From an uncultured Clostridium sp. (GTDB taxonomy: Bacteria; Bacillota; Clostridia; TANB77; CAG-508): a DNA stretch of 17,417 nt. The notes beneath the pieces are model-generated. The model saw nothing but the letters and a program-made list of their open reading frames with translations, was not told where the DNA came from and did not search any database. Position numbers and translations under genes: made by a program. The stretch is taken from assembly GCA_900556865.1 (NCBI GenBank), contig USQS01000009.1, positions 1-17,417 on the forward strand, given 5' to 3'. Positions 1 through 5,639 of this stretch are shown here, in pieces; the first letter of the stretch is position 1; each line of letters opens with the position of its first letter.

Positions 1-318
1 AATATGATAATGGGAGTTCAACAAGAATTTACTAGAGAATTACAAATAAATGGTGTTGGTTATAGGGTTCAAAAACAAGGAAATAATTTAAATCTTTCAC
101 TTGGATATTCACATCCTGTAATTTATGAAGCACCAGAAGGAATAACTTTTGATGTTCCAAATGCTAATACAATTATTGTAAAAGGAATCAATAAAGAATT
201 AGTTGGTCAAACAGCAGCAGATATAAGAACTAAAAGACCACCAGAAGTATATAGAGGCAAAGGAATTAAATATGCAGAGGAAGTTATTAGACGTAAAGTT
301 GGTAAAACTGGTAAATAA
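1..318 (+). CDS. rplF: 50S ribosomal protein L6, C-terminal part (5' end outside window)
   Basis: The reading frame is open from the first base and ends with TAA at 316-318, so the gene is cut by the left window edge; the internal ATGs at 4 and 10 are not starts. The visible 105 residues match the L6 second domain: the INGVGYRVQ strand, the LGYSHPV segment, and the C-terminal RPPEVYRGKGIKY motif that contacts 23S rRNA near the sarcin-ricin loop, ending in a basic tail. L6 is a large-subunit protein near the factor-binding site. It is followed by rplR and rpsE as in the normal spc operon, but after a 121-base gap. Identification is secure; only the N-terminal domain is unseen. Confidence 0.97.
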   Translation, partial: NMIMGVQQEFTRELQINGVGYRVQKQGNNLNLSLGYSHPVIYEAPEGITFDVPNANTIIVKGINKELVGQTAADIRTKRPPEVYRGKGIKYAEEVIRRKVGKTGK

Positions 319-439
319 TTTACAAAAATGTAAATGTTTTATATTAAAAAAATTATTAGTTAAATTTAATATAGTTTTTATAATATACTAATTACAAAAT
401 GTAAATTAGAGCTATAGTAAATAGAGAAAGGAGTAGATT
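319..439 (+). promoter_or_regulatory. rplF-rplR spacer with a candidate promoter and two inverted repeats
   Basis: This 121-base spacer is long for the interior of a ribosomal operon. It holds a TATAAT at 379-384 with a weak TTAGTT 17 bases upstream (356-361), a plausible sigma-A type internal promoter. Two similar inverted repeats flank it: ATTTAC-6-GTAAAT at 318-335 and ATTAC-5-GTAAAT at 391-406. They could be operator half-sites or weak hairpins. The rplR ribosome-binding site AAAGGAG is at 427-433. Function is inference; AT-rich spacers often give chance -10 boxes. Confidence 0.3.
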
Positions 440-799
440 ATGGTTTCAAAAACTGATAGAAAAAAAGAAAGAGTAAGAAGACATATAAGAGTTAGAAACA
501 AAATATCTGGAACACCTGAAAGACCAAGATTATGTGTATTTAGAAGTAATTCTAACATTTATGTTCAAGTTATAGATGATGTAAATGGAAACACTCTTGT
601 AGCAGCTTCAACTTTAGATAAAGAAATAAAAGAAAAACATGCAAATAAAGTTGCAGCTAAAGAAGTTGGAACATTAATAGCAAAAAGAGCAACTGAAAAA
701 AATATAAAAGAAGTAGTTTTTGATCGTGGCGGATATATATACCATGGAGTTATCAAAGAAGTTGCTGAAGCAGCAAGAGAAGGCGGTTTAGAATTTTAA
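440..799 (+). CDS. rplR: 50S ribosomal protein L18
   Basis: A 119-residue protein of the usual bacterial L18 length. It has the basic N-terminal tail (KTDRKKERVRRHIRVRNKI), the GTPERPRLCVFRSNSNIY signature, the AAKEVG helix and the terminal FDRGGYIYHGVIKEVAEAAREGGL block that are diagnostic for L18. L18 binds 5S rRNA with L5 and attaches it to the large subunit. ATG at 440 follows AAAGGAG with seven bases between. Both Gly-Gly and similar GGC-GGN stretches contain CGG, but out of frame, and they cause no frame break. Confidence 0.98.
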   Translation: MVSKTDRKKERVRRHIRVRNKISGTPERPRLCVFRSNSNIYVQVIDDVNGNTLVAASTLDKEIKEKHANKVAAKEVGTLIAKRATEKNIKEVVFDRGGYIYHGVIKEVAEAAREGGLEF

Positions 800-861
800 A
801 AACATAAACGGAAAATAGAATTTTAAAAATATTTTCTAACATTGGAAAAAAGGAGGTTAAC

Positions 862-1356
862 ATGGAAGAAAAGCAAGAAGTTGAATTAAAAGAAAAAGTA
901 GTTGCTCTTAACAGAGTTACAAAAGTTGTTAAGGGTGGTAGACATATGAGATTTTCTGCAGTTGTTGTTGTAGGAGATGGAATGGGTCATGTTGGAGTTG
1001 GAAATGGTAAAGCGGCTGAAGTACCAGAAGCAATAAAAAAAGCAATCCAAGATGCTAAAAAGAATTTAGTAGAAGTTCCAATAGTGGAAACTACAATACC
1101 ACATGAATATATAGGAAAATTTGATAGTGCGAAAGTAATGTTAAAACCAGCAGTAGTTGGTACAGGAATTATTGCAGGAGGTAGCGTAAGACCAGTACTA
1201 GAACTTGCAGGATATAAAAACATTCGTACAAAAATAATAGGAACAAATAATCCAAGAAACGTAGTATATGCTACATTAGAAGCTCTTAAATCAATGCAAA
1301 CAGTTGAATCTGTTGCTGCAAAAAGAGGAAAAAGAGTAGAAGACATATTAGGATAA
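862..1356 (+). CDS. rpsE: 30S ribosomal protein S5
   Basis: A 164-residue protein of standard S5 length. The N-terminal double-stranded-RNA-binding part shows VALNRVTKVVKGGRHMRF, followed by VVVGDGMGHVGVGNGKAAEVPEAI. The C-terminal domain shows GTGIIAGGSVRPVLELAG and NPRNVVYATLEAL. S5 sits at the mRNA entry channel with S3 and S4 and contributes to decoding fidelity, which is of interest here because the window shows apparent recoding. The start is fixed by AAGGAGG ahead of ATG 862. The next gene, rplO, follows after only 36 bases, where rpmD (L30) would normally be. Confidence 0.98.
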   Translation: MEEKQEVELKEKVVALNRVTKVVKGGRHMRFSAVVVVGDGMGHVGVGNGKAAEVPEAIKKAIQDAKKNLVEVPIVETTIPHEYIGKFDSAKVMLKPAVVGTGIIAGGSVRPVLELAGYKNIRTKIIGTNNPRNVVYATLEALKSMQTVESVAAKRGKRVEDILG

Positions 1357-1392
1357 AAATATGTAATAGATATATATTTAAGGAGGTGCAAA

Positions 1393-1827
1393 ATGAAAAT
1401 CGAAGAATTAAAACCAGCCATGAAAAAAGTTAAAGCAAGAAGAGTTGGAAGAGGAATTGGTTCAGGTCTTGGAAAAACATCAGGAAGAGGCCAAAAAGGT
1501 CAAAAAGCAAGAACTGGTGGTGGAGTTAGACGTGGATTTGAAGGTGGTCAAACACCATTATATAGAAGATTACCAAAAAGAGGATTTACAAATATTCATG
1601 CTAAAAATTATACAGAAGTAACATTAACAATGCTTAATAAATCAAAAGCAACAGATGTTACAGCTGAAAGTTTATTAGAAGAAGGAATAATTGGAAAAAT
1701 CCAAGATGGAATAGTAGTATTAGCAACAGGAAAATTAGAAAAAAAATTAAATGTTACAGCTGTAAGATTTACAGCTAAAGCAAAAGAAAATATTGAAGCT
1801 TTAGGCGGAAAGATAGAGGTGATTTAG
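1393..1827 (+). CDS. rplO: 50S ribosomal protein L15
   Basis: A 144-residue protein of normal L15 length. The Gly/Arg/Lys-rich N-terminal extension (RRVGRGIGSGLGKTSGRGQK, then a GGGVRRGFEGGQTPLYRRLP stretch) is the L15 hallmark and threads into 23S rRNA. The C-terminal domain ends with a typical AKAKENIEALGGKIEVI sequence. L15 is a late-assembly large-subunit protein. AAGGAGGTG precedes ATG 1393 at good spacing. The stop codon directly abuts the secY start, so the two genes are translationally coupled. Confidence 0.98.
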   Translation: MKIEELKPAMKKVKARRVGRGIGSGLGKTSGRGQKGQKARTGGGVRRGFEGGQTPLYRRLPKRGFTNIHAKNYTEVTLTMLNKSKATDVTAESLLEEGIIGKIQDGIVVLATGKLEKKLNVTAVRFTAKAKENIEALGGKIEVI

Positions 1828-3150
1828 TTGTTTAAAACAATAAAAAGTGCACTAAAAACACCCGATATAAGAAAAAAGCTTTGGTATACATTACTTTTGA
1901 TTATACTTTTCAGATTGGGTTGTTATATTACTGTACCAGGTGTTGATAATCAAGCATTAAATGATTTAATGGGAAATAGTTCATCAACACTAACTGGTAT
2001 GATAAACCTAATTTCAGGAGGAGCCTTTTCTAAATTCTCGATATTTGCAATGAGTATAACACCTTATATTACAGCTTCAATAGTTATACAACTTTTAGGA
2101 ATGGTTATACCATCACTTGAAAGATTAACTAAAGAAGGTGGAGAAGATGGAAAGCAAAAAATTAATAAATATACAAAATTATTAACAATTGTGTTAGCTT
2201 TGTTTGAAGCAATTGCGGTATATTTATCTTATAAACCTTATAATGTATTTGCAGATGGAAACTTTTTAACAGCATCAATGATTGTTTTTGGTTTCCTTGC
2301 AGGAACATCATTACTTATGTGGCTAGGAGAGCAAATAACTAATAAAGGTATAGGAAATGGAATTTCTTTAATTATCTTTATAGGAATTATATCAAGATTA
2401 CCATCAGTTGTTGTTACAATATATAAATTAATTGTAACTTCATCTGGATTTAGTACAATAGGATTTTTAACAGCATTTGGAATAATAGTTGGTGCAATAG
2501 TATTAATTGCAGCAGTTGTATATATGCAACAAGCTGAACGTAGAATACCAGTACAATATTCTAAAAAAGTTGTAGGTAGAAAAATGGTTGGACCTCAAAG
2601 TACAAATATACCATTAAAACTTGCAATGGCAGGAGTTATGCCTATAATATTTGCATCATCATTTTTAACAATTCCAGCTATGATATCGCCATTATTTAAC
2701 CGAAATATAGAAAGTGCATCAGGTTTTTGGAAATGTTTATATAATTTTTCAAAAGCAACATCATCTTCAAATGTTGGTTGGGGATACACTATAGCAAATG
2801 CTCTTGTATATTTAATCTTAATAGTAGGATTTACATTCTTCTGGACTTATGCTATGACAAATCCAGCTGAAATCTCTGCTAATATTAAGAAAAATGGTGG
2901 GTTTATTCCAGGAATAAGAGCAGGAAAACCTACAACAGAATATCTATCAAATGTAATTTCTAAAATAACATTATTTGGAGGCTTTTATTTAGCAATAATT
3001 GCTATACTTCCAATGCTACTTAGATTTACATCACTAGATATAACTTTTGGAGGAACAGCAATATTAATTGTTGTTGGAGTTGCAATAGAATCAATTAGAC
3101 AATTAGAGTCACAATTAGTTATGAGACATTATAAAGGATTTTTAGAATAA
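1828..3150 (+). CDS. secY: Protein translocase subunit SecY
   Basis: A 440-residue polytopic membrane protein with about ten hydrophobic segments, the channel subunit of the SecYEG translocase. Family marks include the N-terminal plug region (GGAFSKFSIFAMSITPYITA), the IGNGISLIIFIGII segment, the cytosolic loop QQAERRIPVQYSKK, NIPLKLAMAGVMPIIFASS, and the C-terminal TFGGTAILIVVGVAIES-RQLESQL-MRHYKGF end. It starts with TTG at 1828, immediately after the rplO stop, with GAGGTG six bases upstream. An Arg/Lys-rich loop carries most of the charge. A terminator follows rather than adk/map/infA, so the ribosomal operon ends here. Confidence 0.98.
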   Translation: MFKTIKSALKTPDIRKKLWYTLLLIILFRLGCYITVPGVDNQALNDLMGNSSSTLTGMINLISGGAFSKFSIFAMSITPYITASIVIQLLGMVIPSLERLTKEGGEDGKQKINKYTKLLTIVLALFEAIAVYLSYKPYNVFADGNFLTASMIVFGFLAGTSLLMWLGEQITNKGIGNGISLIIFIGIISRLPSVVVTIYKLIVTSSGFSTIGFLTAFGIIVGAIVLIAAVVYMQQAERRIPVQYSKKVVGRKMVGPQSTNIPLKLAMAGVMPIIFASSFLTIPAMISPLFNRNIESASGFWKCLYNFSKATSSSNVGWGYTIANALVYLILIVGFTFFWTYAMTNPAEISANIKKNGGFIPGIRAGKPTTEYLSNVISKITLFGGFYLAIIAILPMLLRFTSLDITFGGTAILIVVGVAIESIRQLESQLVMRHYKGFLE

Positions 3151-3157
3151 GATAAAG

Positions 3158-3192
3158 AAATAATGTAGTGTAAGTGCTACATTATTTTTTTT
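3158..3192 (+). terminator. Rho-independent terminator of the spc operon, after secY
   Basis: An 11-bp perfect stem, AAATAATGTAG (3158-3168) with CTACATTATTT (3177-3187), has an 8-base loop and runs into a T tract to 3192. It lies eight bases after the secY stop. It separates the ribosomal genes from the stress operon downstream. Confidence 0.9.
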
Positions 3193-3256
3193 GTATATAA
3201 TTATTAATTTGTAACATAATATATATGATAATTTGTGTGTAATTAAAGGAGAAAAT

Positions 3257-3418
3257 ATGAATAAAAAAAATTTAAAAAAAGATGATAGAAAAGAGAATAC
3301 AAGTTTGTATGGAGAATTTATAACTTCATATTTTGCATGGATGCCACCTTCTATTCAAAAAGAGAATGCAGAAAGGCTAGAAAATATAACAAAGCCAAAT
3401 AATAAAGAAAAGAACTAA
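3257..3418 (+). CDS. Hypothetical small protein, 53 aa
   Basis: Unrecognised. ATG 3257 has AAAGGAG five bases upstream, a good ribosome-binding site, which makes translation plausible. The peptide is very hydrophilic at both ends (Lys/Asp/Glu/Asn rich), with a central LYGEFITSYFAWMPPSIQKE block containing aromatic residues and a Pro-Pro. There is no signal peptide, membrane span or Cys motif. It lies alone between the secY terminator and the ctsR promoter, on the same strand. Its 3' flank (3419-3498) is a purine-rich stretch with no recognisable element. It could be a lineage-specific small protein; the central block is what I would use for a homology search. Confidence 0.5.
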   Translation: MNKKNLKKDDRKENTSLYGEFITSYFAWMPPSIQKENAERLENITKPNNKEKN

Positions 3419-3499
3419 AAAAGAGAGAAAAAAAGAGAAAAACATAATTAAAAACAAAAAAATGAATTATAATATGCAAAAAAATGCTTAAATTGAAAC

Positions 3500-3527
3500 T
3501 TGAAAAAATATAAAAAAGTAGTATAAT
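3500..3527 (+). promoter_or_regulatory. ctsR operon promoter (sigma-A type)
   Basis: TTGAAA at 3500-3505 and a perfect TATAAT at 3522-3527 are separated by 16 bases. Transcription would begin near 3533-3535, just in front of the CtsR box. The -10 box overlaps the apparent ATG at 3526, which rules that ATG out as the ctsR start. Confidence 0.75.
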
Positions 3528-3536
3528 GTCAATTAA

Positions 3537-3553
3537 GGTCAAAGAAAGTCAAA
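3537..3553 (+). promoter_or_regulatory. CtsR operator (class III heat-shock box)
   Basis: GGTCAAA at 3537-3543, GAA spacer, AGTCAAA at 3547-3553. This matches the known CtsR direct-repeat consensus of two (A/G)GTCAAA heptads with a NAN spacer, differing by one G-to-A in the second. It lies at the predicted start of transcription, the usual position for repression. It implies autoregulation of ctsR, mcsA, mcsB and clpC. Confidence 0.88.
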
Positions 3554-3573
3554 AACAAACAAGAGGTGATAAT

Positions 3574-4017
3574 GTGAGAGTATCAGATATAATAGAAGAA
3601 TTTATAAAAGAATTATTTGAAGATGATAATGAAATAGAAATACAAAGAAATGATTTAGCACAAAAATTCAATTGTGTACCATCTCAAATAAATTATGTAA
3701 TAGCAACTAGATTTAAACCTGCTCAAGGCTATTATGTAGAAAGTAGACGTGGCGGAGGAGGCCATATTACAATCCGAAAAGTGAACAATACTAAAGAAGA
3801 TTATTTAATGCATATAATAAATAATATGGGCAATTCAATTTCAAATAGTGAAGCAGAAATTTTAATAAGTGATTTTTTAACATATAGTTTAATAAACAAA
3901 AAAGAGGCTAAATTATTAAGAGTTGCAACAAGTGATAATGTTTTAAACATTCCAAAACAATATAGAGATTTATTAAGAGCTAATATATTAAAAAATATGT
4001 TATTAAATTTAACTTAA
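3574..4017 (+). CDS. ctsR: Transcriptional repressor CtsR
   Basis: A 147-residue heat-shock repressor of the clp genes, acting as a DNA-bound dimer. It aligns over its length with Bacillus CtsR: SDIIEEFIKELF, the recognition region FNCVPSQINYVIATRF, then the wing YYVESRRGGGGHITI (Arg58-Arg59 and the tetraglycine at about 60-63), and a C-terminal helical domain ending LRANILKNMLLNL. The wing Arg is the residue phosphorylated by McsB in Bacillus relatives. The start is GTG 3574, with AAGAGGTG upstream; the earlier in-frame ATG at 3526 is inside the promoter and would place the operator in the coding region. It contains an in-frame CGA (Arg), showing that CGA, unlike CGG, is read normally. Confidence 0.96.
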   Translation: MRVSDIIEEFIKELFEDDNEIEIQRNDLAQKFNCVPSQINYVIATRFKPAQGYYVESRRGGGGHITIRKVNNTKEDYLMHIINNMGNSISNSEAEILISDFLTYSLINKKEAKLLRVATSDNVLNIPKQYRDLLRANILKNMLLNLT

Positions 4018-4041
4018 ATAAAAAAAGAAAGGGTGATTTTT

Positions 4042-4581
4042 ATGTTATGTGAAAATTGTGGAAAAAATAATGCAAATGTTAAATATACACAAATAATAAA
4101 TGGAGAAAAAAAGCAAATGTTTTTATGTGAGGATTGTAGCCAAAAATTAGGAATTAATGACCTTCATTTTAATATGCCAATAAATTTTACTAATTTTTTA
4201 ACAGACTTTTTTGACGACATGAAAGATATTACACTTATGCCAGAAATAGCAGGTTCAAAAAGCATAAAGTGTAATAAATGTGGACTAACATGGGACGAAT
4301 TTTTAAATACAGGAAAATTTGGATGTAGTAATTGTTATGATGATTTTGAATTTAAAATTGATCCAATTTTAAGAAGTCTTCAAGGTGCTACAAGACATGT
4401 TGGAAGATTAGGAGATGTTGTAAAAGGAAATAATGTTAAGCAAAATTTAGATGACAAAATGGAAGTAAAACAAGAAAGCAAATTGGATAAATTAAAAACA
4501 GAACTAAAAAAGGCAGTTAAAGAAGAAAGATATGAAGATGCAGCAAAAATTCGAGATGAAATAAAAAAAGAAGAAAAATAA
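4042..4581 (+). CDS. mcsA: McsA, zinc-finger activator of McsB
   Basis: A 179-residue protein with four CXXC pairs: Cys3/6, Cys29/32, Cys77/80 and Cys95/98, giving two four-Cys zinc-binding modules. A C-terminal UVR-type helical hairpin (about 145-178, KLDKLKTELKKAVKEERYED onward) follows. This is the McsA architecture. In Bacillus, McsA binds and activates the arginine kinase McsB and helps displace CtsR during stress. ATG 4042 is chosen because AAAGGG is well placed ahead of it; an in-frame GTG at 4033 overlaps that site. The gene lies between ctsR and mcsB as usual. Confidence 0.94.
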   Translation: MLCENCGKNNANVKYTQIINGEKKQMFLCEDCSQKLGINDLHFNMPINFTNFLTDFFDDMKDITLMPEIAGSKSIKCNKCGLTWDEFLNTGKFGCSNCYDDFEFKIDPILRSLQGATRHVGRLGDVVKGNNVKQNLDDKMEVKQESKLDKLKTELKKAVKEERYEDAAKIRDEIKKEEK

Positions 4582-4619
4582 TATAACCTAAAATAAGTTA
4601 ATGAAAGGAAAGTGATAAT

Positions 4620-5634
4620 ATGAATTGGTATTTGCAAAGTGGAAAACAAAGTGATGTAGTATGTAATACCAAAATAGAGTATTCAAGAAATTTTAGAAAC
4701 TACAAATTTCAAACAAACAATAAATCAGAAATAGAGCAAATTGAAAATGAAATAAAGTCTAAATTACCAAGTTTAGGTTATGGTCTAAAATTTTGCAAAT
4801 TGAAAGATATGGATAATTTAACAAAAAATTCTTTAGTTGAAAAAGGTTTAATAAACAAAAATATGGCTAAAGATAAAAATGAAGTATATTCAATTTTAGT
4901 AAATGATGAAGAAAATATATGTATAATGTTAAATGAAGAAGACCATATAGAGCTTCAAGTGTTTAGTGCAGGAATGGATTTAGAAAACAATTTTAATTAT
5001 GCTAAAGAAGTTGATGAGAAAATAGAAAGTCTATTTGATATTGCAAAAAGCGAAAAATATGGTTATTTAACAACTGTTCCAACAAAAGTGGGAACACGGT
5101 TTAATTGCAAAAATAAAGCTACATTTACCAGGACTTACTAAAACTGGAAACATGAGACAAATTTTACAAGTTGTAAATAGTTTCGGAGTAAACCTATATG
5201 GATTAAATATGATAAATTCTAAAAATATAGGTGATATGTATGAACTTGAAAACAAACAAACATTAGGCATAACAGAAGAAGAAATTATTAAAAACCTAAA
5301 AATTATAACAGAAAAGATTGTAGAACAAGAAAGAACGGCAAGAAAAATGCTAGGAAAAAATCAAATAGAATTAGAAGACATGGTTTATAGAAGTTTTGGT
5401 ATTTTAACCAATTGTAGAAAGATAAAAAAACATGAAGCTTTAGAATTACTTAGTGATGTAAAACTTGGAGTGGATTTGGGTATAATAAAAGAAATTGACG
5501 ATAAAAAAATATGTGAATTATATTTTTACATAAATGAAAGCAATTTACAAAAATATTATGGAGAAAATTTAGACACTTATAGTAGAGATATAAAAAGAGC
5601 AGAAATGATAAAAAAAATAAGTAAAAAGGAGTGA
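4620..5634 (+). CDS. mcsB: McsB-like protein arginine kinase, one +1 frameshift at an in-frame CGG; possible pseudokinase
   Basis: Reading from ATG 4620 the frame runs 159 codons to CGG at 5097, then hits TAA at 5139. Skipping the C continues as GTGLIAKIKLHLPGL and on to TGA 5632-5634, giving about 337 residues, close to the family's ~360. Family marks on both sides are clear: LVEKGLINK, the catalytic NEEDH loop, the GYLTTVPTKVGTG motif spanning the break, then ERTARKML, DMVYRSFGIL and LLSDVKLGVDLGII. McsB phosphorylates Arg on proteins to tag them for ClpC-ClpP. Oddly, the arginines that bind ATP phosphates are gone: SSRIRLARN of Bacillus is NTKIEYSRN, GLRAS is GLIAK, and the VRG Arg is Tyr. 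It may therefore be a non-catalytic adaptor (inference). Overlaps nothing; clpC starts six bases after its stop. Confidence 0.92.
5097..5100 (+). other. Recoding site 1: CGGT in mcsB (codon 160)
   Basis: In-frame context GGA ACA CGG TTT reaches a stop 14 codons later. Dropping the C gives GGA ACA GGT TTA, the conserved G-T-G-L of McsB/phosphagen kinases. No slippery run, stop codon or strong upstream Shine-Dalgarno-like spacing is seen at the site. Confidence 0.85.
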
Positions 5635-5639
5635 TTTTT

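Noticed and set aside
987..1421. 144-aa minus-strand reading frame opposite rpsE
   Set aside because: Shadow of a certain ribosomal protein gene.
3526..4017. ctsR starting at the upstream ATG 3526
   Set aside because: That ATG overlaps the -10 box and precedes the CtsR operator; GTG 3574 has the ribosome-binding site and matches the family N-terminus.
5075..5097. Hairpin (GTTCC...GGAAC) just before the mcsB recoding site as a stimulator
   Set aside because: Short, and no counterpart is seen at the other four sites.
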